Shown: positions 24,332 through 33,188 of the stretch, piece after piece
Layout of the letters: each line of letters begins with the position of its first letter
Numbering within the stretch: position 1 is the first letter of the stretch
From: DASZUK01 sp963844575
Lineage (GTDB): Bacteria; Actinomycetota; Acidimicrobiia; Acidimicrobiales; RAAP-2
NCBI GenBank assembly: GCA_963844575.1
Contig: CAWJOU010000005.1
Span: 3,596,001-3,660,000 of the forward strand
Reading direction: 5' to 3'
Length of the DNA stretch: 64,000 nucleotides
Program-made: the position numbers and the translations under genes
Notes under the pieces: generated by a model
What the model was told of the DNA's origin: nothing
The model's input: only the letters and a program-made list of their open reading frames with translations
Database searches by the model: none

Positions 24332-25240
24332 TCAGCCGGTCGGCTTGTCCGCCGCGGCCGCGGCCTTCCGGTACTCCTCGAGCTTCTCGATGAGGCCCAG
24401 GCGTTCCTGGCCGACCGTCGAGTCGAGGCGAGCGGCGATCTGCCCGGGCGTCCAGCGCCCGTCCGCGTAGACGGCCCGGACCTCTTCGGGCTGGTTCCAC
24501 ACCGCGATCTTCGGACCGACGACGGTGTACACCTGGCCGGTGACGTGCCGAGCCTGGTCGGAGAGGAGGTAGACGACCATCGGGGCGACGTCCTCGGCGT
24601 CGCCCATGTCGGCCAGCTCCATCGGTACGTTGGCCGACATGCGCGTCCTCGCCACCGGGGCGATGGCGTTGGCGGTGATGCCGTAGCGGTAGAGGCCGGC
24701 CGCGGCGGACCGCACGAGCGAGACGATGCCACCCTTGGCCGACGCGTAGTTCGCCTGGGCGACGCTGCCGGCGAAGGCCCCCGACGTGAAGCCGACCAGC
24801 GACCCGCCGCCCTCCTGCTTGCGCATGACCGCGGCGGCGGCCCGGAACACGGTGAAGTGGCCCTTCAGGTGGGTGGCAATGACCGCGTCCCACTCGTCCT
24901 CGGACATGTTGAAGAGCATCCGCTCCCGCAGGATGCCGGCCACGGCGACCACGCCGTCGATCCGCCCGAAGCGCTCGACCGCGGTACCGATCAGCCGCTC
25001 GCCGGCCTCCATCTTCGAGATGTCGTCGGCCAGGGCGATGGCCTCGCCACCGGCCTGCTCGATCTCCTTGACGACGGCGTCGGCGACCTCGCTGGACGGG
25101 TCCTCCCCGGCCATCCCGACCCCGTAGTCGGCGACGACGACCTTGGCTCCCTCGGCAGCCGCCAGGAGGGCGACCGCCCGGCCGATGCCGCCGCCGCCAC
25201 CGGTGACCGCGATCACCTTCTGGTCCAAGAACCCTGCCAT
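24332..25240 (-). CDS. Short-chain dehydrogenase/reductase with C-terminal extension
   Basis: A 302-residue NAD(P)-dependent SDR. The cofactor motif is VTGGGGGIGRA, the catalytic pair YASAK, and TANAIAPVARTRM follows. About 60 extra C-terminal residues (VVGPKIAVWNQPEEVRAVYA) resemble those of hydroxyacyl-CoA or 17-beta-hydroxysteroid-type dehydrogenases. GAGGAGG stands 9 nt before the ATG at 25240. It is divergent from the acyl-CoA synthetase gene; a 22-bp KstR-like palindrome between them suggests a shared repressor and a role in steroid or branched lipid breakdown. Confidence 0.85.
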   Translation of the reverse strand: MAGFLDQKVIAVTGGGGGIGRAVALLAAAEGAKVVVADYGVGMAGEDPSSEVADAVVKEIEQAGGEAIALADDISKMEAGERLIGTAVERFGRIDGVVAVAGILRERMLFNMSEDEWDAVIATHLKGHFTVFRAAAAVMRKQEGGGSLVGFTSGAFAGSVAQANYASAKGGIVSLVRSAAAGLYRYGITANAIAPVARTRMSANVPMELADMGDAEDVAPMVVYLLSDQARHVTGQVYTVVGPKIAVWNQPEEVRAVYADGRWTPGQIAARLDSTVGQERLGLIEKLEEYRKAAAAADKPTG

Positions 25241-25277
25241 GCCGTCCGTCCTCCTCGAGACCACTACGATTGACGCC

Positions 25278-25299
25278 AAGTTAGAACCTGTTCTAACTT
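25278..25299. promoter_or_regulatory. KstR-like operator 1 (22-bp inverted repeat)
   Basis: AAGTTAGAAC and GTTCTAACTT are perfect 10-bp arms separated by CT. The core TAGAACNNGTTCTA is the known KstR operator of mycobacterial and rhodococcal cholesterol regulons. It lies in the divergent promoter region of the SDR and acyl-CoA synthetase genes, 38 bp and 115 bp from their starts. An extra half-site GTTCTAG follows at 25304-25310. Confidence 0.72.
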
Positions 25300-25413
25300 C
25301 GCTGTTCTAGCCCCGAACCGGGCGTGGCCGCCACTCTGTCGGTCGCCCACGGGGCACGCAAACCGGACCGGACGGTCCGGCCGACCCCGCCACGCGAGAG
25401 GAAGGCACCAGTT

Positions 25414-26976
25414 ATGGGCGATCTCGGATTCTGGGCGCTCGCCCACGAGGACCCGGACCACTTGGCGCTCGTCGCCCCCGACGGGACCGAGCTGACCGCG
25501 GCCGAGCTGCTCGGACGGGCCAACCAGCTCGTCCACGCCCTGCGCGGCTTCGGCCTCGAGCCCGGCGACGTCGTCGCCACGCTGCTGCCGAACGGGGCGG
25601 AGATGTTCGAGATCTACCTCGCCTGCCTGCAGGCCGGCTGGTACCTCGTGCCGATCAACCACCACCTCGTCGCCCCCGAGGTGGCGTACATCCTGAAGGA
25701 CGCCGAGGCCAAGGTCTTCGTCGCCCACGAGCGGTTCGCCGACATCGCTCTCGACGCGGCCGACGAGGCCGAGATCCCGGCGTCGACCTGCCTGGCCGTC
25801 GGCGACATCGTCGGCTTCACCCCGTACGCCCGGGTCCGCGACGCCCAGCCGACGACCGACCCCGACCACCGGACCGTCGGCGACGTCATGAACTACACCT
25901 CCGGGACGACCGGCAACCCGAAGGGCGTCTACCGCAAGCTCAGCGGCGCCACCCCCGAGCAGGCCGCGCTCGGCCTCTCCGGCATCCTCTTCCTCTTCGG
26001 CATCCAGCCCCAGGACGGCAACGTCCACATCGTCGGCTCGCCGCTTTACCACACCGCGGTGCTGCGGTTCGCCGGCGCGTCGATCCACTTCGGCCACACC
26101 GTCGTCCTCATGGACAAGTGGACGGCCGAGGACATGCTCGAGCTGATCGAGCGGTACCGGGTGACGACGTCGCACATGGTCCCGACCCAGTTCCACCGGC
26201 TCCTCAGCCTGCCCGACGACGTCCGCCTCCGCTACGACGTCTCGTCGCTGCGCCACATGATCCACGCCGCCGCCCCGTGCCCGGTCGACGTCAAGCGCCA
26301 GATGATCGACTGGTGGGGCTTGGCCGTCGACGAGTACTACGCCGCCTCCGAGGGCGGCGGCACCGCGGTCAACGCCGAGGACTGGCTGAAGAAGCCGGGC
26401 ACCGTCGGCACCGCGTGGCCGATCTCGGAGATCGCCATCTTCGACGACGCCGGCGACCGGGTCGACGAGCCGAACGTCATCGGCACGGTGTACATGGCCT
26501 ACAAGGACAGCGCGGCCGGCGACTTCACGTACCACAAGGACGAGAAGAAGACGAAGAACAACCGGATCGGCAAGTTCTTCACCGTCGGCGACGTCGGGCT
26601 GATCGACGAGGACGGCTACCTCTTCCTGCGGGACCGCAAGATCGACATGATCATCTCCGGCGGGGCGAACATCTACCCGGCCGAGATCGAGAACGTCCTC
26701 CTCGGCCACCCGGCGGTCGCCGACGTCGCCGTCTTCGGCATCCCCAACGACGACTGGGGCGAGGAGGTCAAGGCGGTCGTCGAGCTCCAGGACGGCACCG
26801 ACGCGACCCCGGCCCTGGCCGACGAGATCCGGGGGTTCTGCGAAGGCCGGCTGGCCAAGTTCAAGACGCCGAAGTCGGTCGACTTCGTCGACGAGCTCCC
26901 CCGCGACCCCAACGGCAAGCTCTACAAGCGCAAGCTCCGCGATCCCTACTGGGAAGGCGTCGAGCGGGCCGTCTGA
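25414..26976 (+). CDS. Acyl-CoA synthetase (AMP-forming, FadD type)
   Basis: A 520-residue ligase that activates an acid to acyl-CoA through an acyl-adenylate. Core motifs are YTSGTTGNPKGVYRK for ATP, YYAASEGGGT, FFTVGDVGLIDEDGYLFLRD and the C-terminal Lys in LPRDPNGKLYKRK. GAGAGGAAGG precedes the ATG at 25414. It resembles FadD enzymes of steroid catabolism, but the substrate cannot be fixed. The KstR-like palindrome lies upstream. Its 3' end overlaps the convergent thioesterase gene by 31 bp. Confidence 0.9.
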   Translation: MGDLGFWALAHEDPDHLALVAPDGTELTAAELLGRANQLVHALRGFGLEPGDVVATLLPNGAEMFEIYLACLQAGWYLVPINHHLVAPEVAYILKDAEAKVFVAHERFADIALDAADEAEIPASTCLAVGDIVGFTPYARVRDAQPTTDPDHRTVGDVMNYTSGTTGNPKGVYRKLSGATPEQAALGLSGILFLFGIQPQDGNVHIVGSPLYHTAVLRFAGASIHFGHTVVLMDKWTAEDMLELIERYRVTTSHMVPTQFHRLLSLPDDVRLRYDVSSLRHMIHAAAPCPVDVKRQMIDWWGLAVDEYYAASEGGGTAVNAEDWLKKPGTVGTAWPISEIAIFDDAGDRVDEPNVIGTVYMAYKDSAAGDFTYHKDEKKTKNNRIGKFFTVGDVGLIDEDGYLFLRDRKIDMIISGGANIYPAEIENVLLGHPAVADVAVFGIPNDDWGEEVKAVVELQDGTDATPALADEIRGFCEGRLAKFKTPKSVDFVDELPRDPNGKLYKRKLRDPYWEGVERAV

Positions 26977-27812
26977 TCAGGCTGGGGCGGTCCATCCAGC
27001 CCCCGGATCTCGACACCCCGGTCGATCAGATCCTGCAGGCCCGGGTCGATGACGACGCCATCGGCGTCCTTGGCGTTGGCCGCCATGATGTCGAGGAAGC
27101 GGCGCGGCTGGACGTCGATGAAGATGCCCTCGGCCTCCGCCGTCAGCTCGCCGTCGTGGTAGATGCCGCCCCACGCGAAGATCTTGCGGCCCTCGATCCG
27201 CGTCTGACGGGCGACGAGCGACAGATCGGACAGCAGCGGCGTCGGCCGTCGGTACTTGACCGTCAGCGTCCCGGTCATGCCGGCCCGGCCGGTCAGGATG
27301 TTGGCCGACCCGAGCAGCTCGTCGAAGACCTCGGCGATGATGCCGCCGTGCACGCACGTCGGCGGACCCTCGTACGCGTAGCCGAACCACGCCCGGCCCC
27401 GTAGCTCCGGCTGGCCGTCCACCCCCCGGACGACCCACACGTCGACCGGCGCAGCCAGTGGGTTGGCGTAGCCGATGATCGGGCTGGTGCCGAAGTAGTC
27501 CTGCGGGTGCCCGGCCGGGTCCGGCTGGGCCCGGGGCCGCTTCCCCGGCCCGGCCGCGGCGGCCAGTCGATCGGCCACGCCGGCCACGTCCACCGCCGCC
27601 CGGTCCAGGTCGCCGTCGTCGATCACCCGGCCGACGAGCAGATCGGTCACCCGGCGGACCTCGGTGGCCAACCGGTTCCGGGCCGACGCCGCCGCCGTGC
27701 GGGCCGGGCCCCTTTCTGTCGGGCCGCCATCCGCCAACGCGGGGTCCGTCGGCGTCGCGCCGCTCGGCGCGGCGTCGGTGGCTCCGGGGTCCGCCGAACC
27801 CGGGTCGGTCAC
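26946..27812 (-). CDS. PaaI/4HBT-family acyl-CoA thioesterase
   Basis: A 288-residue protein. The first 45 residues are low-complexity (Asp/Pro/Ala/Gly), followed by a helical region and a C-terminal hot-dog thioesterase domain: GPPTCVHGGIIAEVFDELLG, then GTLTVKYRRPTPL. Such enzymes hydrolyse acyl-CoA and free CoA. The GTG at 27812 overlaps the stop of the enoyl-CoA hydratase gene (GTGA), so the two are translationally coupled. Likely last gene of the thiolase-hydratase-thioesterase operon. Confidence 0.82.
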   Translation of the reverse strand: MTDPGSADPGATDAAPSGATPTDPALADGGPTERGPARTAAASARNRLATEVRRVTDLLVGRVIDDGDLDRAAVDVAGVADRLAAAAGPGKRPRAQPDPAGHPQDYFGTSPIIGYANPLAAPVDVWVVRGVDGQPELRGRAWFGYAYEGPPTCVHGGIIAEVFDELLGSANILTGRAGMTGTLTVKYRRPTPLLSDLSLVARQTRIEGRKIFAWGGIYHDGELTAEAEGIFIDVQPRRFLDIMAANAKDADGVVIDPGLQDLIDRGVEIRGLDGPPQPDQTARSTPSQ

Positions 27813-28609
27813 CGCTTCTGGAAGTTCGGCTGGCGCTTCTCGGCGAACGCCCGCGGGCCTTCCTTGGCGTCCTCGGTGCCGAAGATCGGCGTGCCGATCT
27901 CCAGCTCCCGGGCCAGCCCGTCCACTTCGGACATCCCCTCGGTCTCGATCACCGATCGCTTGATCGCCTCGACGGCGAGCGGGCCGTTGGCGTTGATCAC
28001 GTCGGCGATGGCCAACGCCTCGTCGAGCGCCGTGCCGTCCGGGACGACCCGGCCGATCAGGCCGATGCGCAATGCCTCCTCCGCCGAGACCTGCCGGGCG
28101 GTGAGGAGCAGGTCCATGGCCACCGTGAAGGGGATCTGCCGGCGCAGCCGGACGGTCGACCCGCCCAGCGGGAACAGCCCCCGGCGGGCTTCGAAGACCC
28201 CGAACTTCGCCCCCTCGCCGGCTACCCGGATGTCGGTGGCTTGGAGGATCTCCGTCCCGCCGGCCACCGCCCAGCCCTCGACCGCGGCGATCAGCGGCTT
28301 CTTCGGCTGGTAGTGCCGGAGCAGCGCCTTCCAGTGCAGGTCCGGGTCCTCGACCATCCGGTGCTGGTACTTCTCGGCCTCCGGGCTGCTCATCGACTTG
28401 AGGTCCATGCCGGCGCAGAACGTGCCGCCGGCCCCGGTGAGGATGGCGCTGCGGATGTCGTCGTTGGCGTCGATCTCGACCCACGCGTCGGCCATCCCGA
28501 CGAGCATCGGCAGGCTGAGCGCGTTCTTCGCCTCCGGCCGGTTCATCGTCACGATGGCCGTGTGGCCGCGCTGTTCGAACGTGAAGTGCTCGGTGGACTC
28601 GACGGTCAT
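27809..28609 (-). CDS. Enoyl-CoA hydratase (EchA19-like)
   Basis: A 266-residue crotonase. Both catalytic Glu of true hydratases are present (VAGGTEILQATD and FGVFEARRGLFPLGGSTVRL); the oxyanion stretch is GTFCAGMDLKSM. The FEARRGLFPLGGS form is typical of hydratases in actinobacterial steroid regulons. ATG at 28609 comes 2 bp after the thiolase stop. It hydrates a 2-enoyl-CoA to the 3-hydroxyacyl-CoA. It differs clearly from the isomerase-type crotonase at 3423. Confidence 0.9.
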   Translation of the reverse strand: MTVESTEHFTFEQRGHTAIVTMNRPEAKNALSLPMLVGMADAWVEIDANDDIRSAILTGAGGTFCAGMDLKSMSSPEAEKYQHRMVEDPDLHWKALLRHYQPKKPLIAAVEGWAVAGGTEILQATDIRVAGEGAKFGVFEARRGLFPLGGSTVRLRRQIPFTVAMDLLLTARQVSAEEALRIGLIGRVVPDGTALDEALAIADVINANGPLAVEAIKRSVIETEGMSEVDGLARELEIGTPIFGTEDAKEGPRAFAEKRQPNFQKR

Positions 28610-28611
28610 GG

Positions 28612-29784
28612 CTACAGCCTTTCGATGATCGTGCCGGTGGCCAGGGCGCCGCCGCAGCACATCGACACCAACCCGTACGTGGCGTCCCGGCGCTCCAGCT
28701 CGTGCAGGACGGTCGTGATCAACCGGCTGCCGGTCGCGCCGACCGGGTGGCCGAGGGCGATGGCGCCGCCGTTGACGTTGACCTTGTCCCAGTCGACGTC
28801 GTGGGCCCGGCCCCAGCTGAGGACGACGGACGCGAACGCCTCGTTGACCTCGAACAGGTCGATGTCGCCGATCGTCATGCCGGCCTTGTCGAGCACCTTC
28901 GTCGTCGCGGCGATCGGCCCGTCGAGGTGGTAGTACGGGTCGGAGCCGACGAGCGCCTGGGCGACGATCCGGGCCCGCGGCCGCAGGCCGTCGGCCTTCG
29001 CCCGCTCCTCGGACATCCAGAGCACCGCGGCCGCGCCGTCGGAGATCTGCGAGGAGCTCCCGGCCGTGTGCATCCCGTCGGGCAGGACCGGCTTCAGCTT
29101 GGCCAGCCCCTCGGCCGTCGTGTCCCGGGGACCTTGGTCCTTGGCGATCACCCGGCGCTCCCCCGTGTGCTCCCCGCGGGGACCTTCCTCGCCGACGACC
29201 GGGGCTTCGATCGGGGCGATCTCGCGGGCGAACCGGTCCTCGGCGACGGCCGCCGCCGCCTTCTGCTGCGAGACGAGCCCGAGCCAGTCGGTGTCCTCCC
29301 GGGTGATCCCGTACTTCTGGGCGATCCGCTCCGCCGCCACGAACTGTGTCGGCAGGTCGTACGGCAGGTCCTCCGGGATGGCCCGGCCGACCCCGGCCGC
29401 CGCGTTCGCCCCGAGCGGCACCCGGCTCATCGTCTCGACCCCGCAGCCGATCCCGACGTCGATGGCGCCGGACGTGATCAGGTTGGCGACGAAGTGGTTC
29501 GCCTGCTGCGACGACCCGCACTGGCAGTCGACCGTCGTGCCCGCCACCTCGTACGGCAGGCCCTGGAGGAGCCACGCCGTCCGCGTCACGTTGAAGCCCT
29601 GCTCGCCGGCCTGGGTGACGACCCCGCCGACGACCTGCTCGACCGAGCCCGGGTCGATGCCGGCCCGCTTGACCACCTCGACCTGGGTCGCACCCAGCAC
29701 GTCGGCCGCCCGGAGCCCGGACAGCCAGCCGTTGCGCTTCCCGATCGGCGTCCGGACCGCCTCGACGATCACCGGTTGCCCCAT
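28612..29784 (-). CDS. Acetyl-CoA acyltransferase (thiolase), steroid FadA5-like
   Basis: A 390-residue degradative thiolase. The nucleophilic Cys is in TTVDCQCGSSQQANHF, the His in LGHPVGATGSRLI, and the second Cys in SMCCGGALATGTIIERL. The stretches DQGPRDTTAEGLAKLKPVL and ALVGSDPYYHLDGP are like thiolases of cholesterol side-chain degradation. GAGG 8 nt before supports ATG 29784 over a GTG at 29793. The promoter overlaps the second KstR-like palindrome. Side-chain substrate is inferred from resemblance and regulation. Confidence 0.9.
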   Translation of the reverse strand: MGQPVIVEAVRTPIGKRNGWLSGLRAADVLGATQVEVVKRAGIDPGSVEQVVGGVVTQAGEQGFNVTRTAWLLQGLPYEVAGTTVDCQCGSSQQANHFVANLITSGAIDVGIGCGVETMSRVPLGANAAAGVGRAIPEDLPYDLPTQFVAAERIAQKYGITREDTDWLGLVSQQKAAAAVAEDRFAREIAPIEAPVVGEEGPRGEHTGERRVIAKDQGPRDTTAEGLAKLKPVLPDGMHTAGSSSQISDGAAAVLWMSEERAKADGLRPRARIVAQALVGSDPYYHLDGPIAATTKVLDKAGMTIGDIDLFEVNEAFASVVLSWGRAHDVDWDKVNVNGGAIALGHPVGATGSRLITTVLHELERRDATYGLVSMCCGGALATGTIIERL

Positions 29785-29911
29785 GCGTCGCACCTCTTCT
29801 CTGGTCTCCGTGTTCTCAAGTATCGGTGGGCTCTTAGGTGTCGGTGGCGGCAGCCTTCCGGTTCGGTGCCTGGATCGAGCACCTGGACCGGGCGGCCGTC
29901 CACCCCATTTA

Positions 29912-29925
29912 TAGAACCTGTTCTA
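29912..29925. promoter_or_regulatory. KstR-like operator 2
   Basis: TAGAACCTGTTCTA has the same core and the same CT spacer as the palindrome at 25278-25299. On the leftward strand a TATAAA hexamer (29908-29913) overlaps its edge, so a bound repressor would cover the -10 region of the thiolase operon. Confidence 0.68.
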
Positions 29926-29987
29926 AACCGTAGCATCGGCGCCCCGCCCGGCGTCCGGCTCGGTGAGTCGACTTCAGTCCGTTGTGC

Positions 29988-30998
29988 TCACCGGCCGCCG
30001 TCGGCGGTGAGCCAATCCCCGACGCCCATCCGGTCGAGGATCCGGCACGCCAGGTCTTGGAAGAGCCCGTACGCCGCCTGCACCGCCCGCTGGTGCGCAC
30101 CGATGGCGCCGTCGGCGGACCGCAGGAGGAAGACGGGCTTCCGCGCTTCCTGGGCCATGGGGGCCAGGCTGTGGTAGTGCTTGACCAGGCCCAGGCATTC
30201 GGGATCCTCTGCGACTGGTGGTGCGTCAGCACCGTCCGTCCGAAGGACCGACCTGCGGTACTCCGACGGGACCCGGCGCATCCACCGGTCGTAGGCGCCG
30301 ACGGCCCTATCCATGCGTACGCCGTGTTGTAGGACCACGTAGCCAATCGGCTGCATTCCGCCCTGGGGAAGCCACAGGTCGGTGCGGGGGTTCTTTTGCC
30401 GACGTTCCCCCCACTCCCCCCGCCACCGCGCCAGCGTCGGACCGAGGTTGCGCAGTCCCTGGAGCGAGTAGAGATCAGGCGCCAAGGGCACGACCACCTG
30501 GTCCGTGGCCACCATGGCCGCCCGGTTGATCGCCCCCAGGTTCGGACCGACGTCGACCAGGACGATCTTGGCGCTGGCCGTCTCGGTCGCAAACCGGATC
30601 AACTGCGCGAAGGCGGCCTCGACCCGGAAGGCCCGCAGCTGGCCGTCCCCAGCGAGCGGCCATTGGGCGGAGAGCTCCTGTTCGGCGCCGGACAGCAACA
30701 GGTCACCAGGCACCAGGCTCAGGTTTGCGGCGACCTCTTCGACGTGCGGCTCGACCACCCCCCCCTCCCCCTCCAGCAGTGGTGCCAGCGCCCCGTACAC
30801 GCTCCGGCTGGCCGCGTCGTCCCACAGCTCCTCCACTCGCTTCTCGTCGAGCAGCACGGAGGTGAGGTTGGCTTGCGGATCGAGGTCCACCGCCAGCACC
30901 GGGATCCCGAGGTCGGCCATCATCCACGCAAGGTGGTAGACGAGCGTGGTCTTGCCGACACCACCCTTGTTGTTGAAGAACGCGACGACCGGCGTCAT
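29988..30998 (-). CDS. ParA/MinD-type ATPase without a ParB partner
   Basis: A 336-residue deviant Walker ATPase. FNNKGGVGKTTLVYHLAW is the signature Walker A, VLAVDLDPQANLTS the A' motif and IVLVDVGPNLGAINRAAM the switch II region. The C-terminal 120 residues are unlike standard chromosome-partitioning ParA (WMRRVPSEYRRSVLRTD, FLLRSADGAIGAHQRAV). No ParB gene or parS-like cluster is nearby. ATG at 30998 overlaps the stop of the AlbA_2 gene by 4 bp, so the pair is translationally coupled. Possible roles include a plasmid or defence module; nothing proves either. Confidence 0.82.
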   Translation of the reverse strand: MTPVVAFFNNKGGVGKTTLVYHLAWMMADLGIPVLAVDLDPQANLTSVLLDEKRVEELWDDAASRSVYGALAPLLEGEGGVVEPHVEEVAANLSLVPGDLLLSGAEQELSAQWPLAGDGQLRAFRVEAAFAQLIRFATETASAKIVLVDVGPNLGAINRAAMVATDQVVVPLAPDLYSLQGLRNLGPTLARWRGEWGERRQKNPRTDLWLPQGGMQPIGYVVLQHGVRMDRAVGAYDRWMRRVPSEYRRSVLRTDGADAPPVAEDPECLGLVKHYHSLAPMAQEARKPVFLLRSADGAIGAHQRAVQAAYGLFQDLACRILDRMGVGDWLTADGGR

Positions 30999-32188
30999 CG
31001 GACGAGCCGCACGACCACGTTCACGGCATTATGGGTGGCCACCAACTCGAGCGGCGGATTGCCATTGCTCTCCAGTCGCTGCCTGGCGATCGCGATCCCC
31101 ACCCCGAACTGCTGGACGTAGCCGAGCTGGTGGAGCACGCCCGCAACGGTCGGGTTCCGATAGTCGACGATCCCGGGGGTGCCGAAGTTGTCAACGGTCA
31201 CATGTCCGAACGGGCCTCCGGGCGACTGGACCTCTATCCGGTCGTCGAACCACAGGATACGGGTCGGAGCGTTGGTCCCCTGGTACGACCGATGCATGAC
31301 CGCATTGCGAATGAGCTGCTGAAGCGCCTCGAAGGGAACGGAGGGCCGCCGGGCTTCCGTCGGTCTTCCCTCGAAGGTGACCACCGTATCGATGTTCGCC
31401 CTGAGTACCTCCTCCAATTCCAGCACCACCTGCGACAGCCGGCCAGAGATCCGATGGTCGCTGCGGACGGGATCGGCAAGGTCAGTGCCGTCGAAGCGGA
31501 GGAATTGGACAAACGCGCCCGGCAAGTGAGCCAACGTATCGATCCCGACGAACAACGCTCCGGTCGGGGTGGCCTCGCCGTCGGGATGCAGGAACCGGAG
31601 CGCAGTCAACTGTTCCTCGACATCTCGGTGGTTGGCGGCCACAATCTCGGGAGCAAGCAACTGCGGCAGCAGCTCGTGCACGAAGCTTTCCACGTCGAGG
31701 GCATCCATCCCGGCCGACGGGAGCGGCTGAGCATCGAACGGAAGGTTGGCGTACCGGCGCCGCTCGGCCAGTTGCATCTCCTCCTCGGCGGTCGCGACCG
31801 AGCGCCGGGAGCCGACGCGGATCCAGGTCCGTCCTTTGAACCTCACCGGTGGGCTGTTCGACGGTTCAACCGTCACCACCACCACCTCACGTCCGCGAAA
31901 CTGCCGCTTTTCAACCACCATGGACGGGAACGGGTGGATATTGCCGTTGCTGCGGAGATCCGCCAGGTCCTGCAAGAGCTTGTCCGTTATGGCGAGCCCC
32001 GTGGGATTGCCCCGGTCGTCGACGCCCACCACCACGATCCCCGGCTCTCCGTGTCGCGGCAGGTCGTTGGCGAACGCACAGATCGCCTGACAGATCTTGT
32101 CCTTGTCGGAGACCGACTCCTTGCACTCGATCCGATCACTCTCGCCAGAGGCAATGAGCCGTTCGATCTCGTCATCAGCCAACGTCAC
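30995..32188 (-). CDS. Schlafen AlbA_2 domain / HATPase_c_4 protein
   Basis: A 397-residue protein. Residues 1-130 form an AlbA_2 (Schlafen-like) domain: GESDRIECKESVSDKDKI, then ICAFANDL and GIVVVGVDDRGNPTG. The C-terminal half is an HATPase_c_4/RecG-like domain with ALQQLIRNAVMHRSY, WFDDRIEVQSPGG and YRNPTVAGVL. Proteins of this build are called transcriptional regulators or are found in mobile and defence islands; function is not established. GTG at 32188 follows GAGG by 7 nt. Coupled to the ParA gene by an ATGA overlap. Confidence 0.82.
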   Translation of the reverse strand: MTLADDEIERLIASGESDRIECKESVSDKDKICQAICAFANDLPRHGEPGIVVVGVDDRGNPTGLAITDKLLQDLADLRSNGNIHPFPSMVVEKRQFRGREVVVVTVEPSNSPPVRFKGRTWIRVGSRRSVATAEEEMQLAERRRYANLPFDAQPLPSAGMDALDVESFVHELLPQLLAPEIVAANHRDVEEQLTALRFLHPDGEATPTGALFVGIDTLAHLPGAFVQFLRFDGTDLADPVRSDHRISGRLSQVVLELEEVLRANIDTVVTFEGRPTEARRPSVPFEALQQLIRNAVMHRSYQGTNAPTRILWFDDRIEVQSPGGPFGHVTVDNFGTPGIVDYRNPTVAGVLHQLGYVQQFGVGIAIARQRLESNGNPPLELVATHNAVNVVVRLVR

Positions 32189-32431
32189 GCCATCACCTCG
32201 ACCCTGCTGGGGACGTCCCGATGTCCATCCGCGAGCACCGTTGCCTTCCGCCGGACACCTGGCGATCGTACGGCATCGACACCTCCCACCGGATCGAACA
32301 GCCGGCCGGTGGCCTTGGCAGCATCCGGCCACGACCGTGGCGAACCGGCGGGCCAGAAAGACGGAGTGGGAAAAACCGAGCAGACTCTGGGCCGCGGCCA
32401 TTGCGGCGGACGGACCCGAAAGGACGACACG

Positions 32432-33109
32432 ATGCCCGACCAACCGACCAACGGTGGGCCCCCGCGGGGGCGGTTCACGATCGTCTACCTGATCCACGAG
32501 GCCTTCCGGCGGGACTTCCGCCGGCTGAGCACCGCCGTCCGGGCGCCCTCCGTCGGTGCCGAGCGGGCCCGGCGGCTGGAGGCGCACTGGCAGTTCGTCG
32601 ACGAACAGCTCCACCACCACCACCAGGTCGAGGACGACTCGCTGTGGCCGCTCGTCCGGCCCCGGCTGGCCGGCCAGGACGAGCCGCTGGCCATCCTCCA
32701 GCAGATGGAGGTCCAGCACGCGGGCCTGCTGCCGAAGGGCGAGGCCGTCGACCGCGGCTTCGCGGCCTTCGTCGCCGAGCCGGCCACGGCGGCCGGTTCG
32801 ACCCTCGGTGACCAGCTCGACGACTTGGCCGACGCGCTCGGCGCCCACCTCGACAACGAGGAGACCCGGTGCTTCCCCGTCATCGACGAGGCCATGAGCA
32901 ACGCCGAGTTCGAGGCCTTCGGCAAGGCGACGGCGAAAGCCATCGGGATGCGCGGCTCCGCCCGGTTCTTCCCGTGGATCTTCGACGGCGCCGACCCGGT
33001 CGAGCGGCAGGCCGTGCTCTCGATGCCCCCGCCGCCGGTCCGGGTCCTCTGCCGGTACGCCTGGGAGCCGCGCTACCAGCGCGTCGTCACGCCCCTCTGG
33101 GCCGGCTAG
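32432..33109 (+). CDS. Hemerythrin-like HHE domain protein
   Basis: A 225-residue helical protein with candidate diiron ligands in LIHEAFRRDF, HHHHQVEDDSLWP, EVQHAGL and HLDNEETRCFP. Hemerythrin-like proteins bind oxygen or sense redox or nitric oxide. GGA stands 8 nt before the ATG at 32432. The C-terminal 60 residues (FFPWIFDGAD, LCRYAWEPRYQ) lie outside the HHE bundle and are also seen in other actinobacterial members. Confidence 0.85.
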   Translation: MPDQPTNGGPPRGRFTIVYLIHEAFRRDFRRLSTAVRAPSVGAERARRLEAHWQFVDEQLHHHHQVEDDSLWPLVRPRLAGQDEPLAILQQMEVQHAGLLPKGEAVDRGFAAFVAEPATAAGSTLGDQLDDLADALGAHLDNEETRCFPVIDEAMSNAEFEAFGKATAKAIGMRGSARFFPWIFDGADPVERQAVLSMPPPPVRVLCRYAWEPRYQRVVTPLWAG

Positions 33110-33188
33110 GCCAGATCCGCTCCGGCCCGGGGGCCGGCCCGGGAGGGTCGGGGCCGCCGACGGCGACCCCGACCCACACCACGACCGG

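Noticed and set aside
29988..30998. Chromosome partition ParA of a parABS system
   Set aside because: No ParB gene, no parS-like repeats and an atypical C-terminal half; the partner is an AlbA_2 protein.
31031..32431. Long + strand frame upstream of the hemerythrin gene
   Set aside because: It is antisense to the AlbA_2 protein. The hemerythrin domain starts only after the ATG at 32432, which has its own ribosome binding site.
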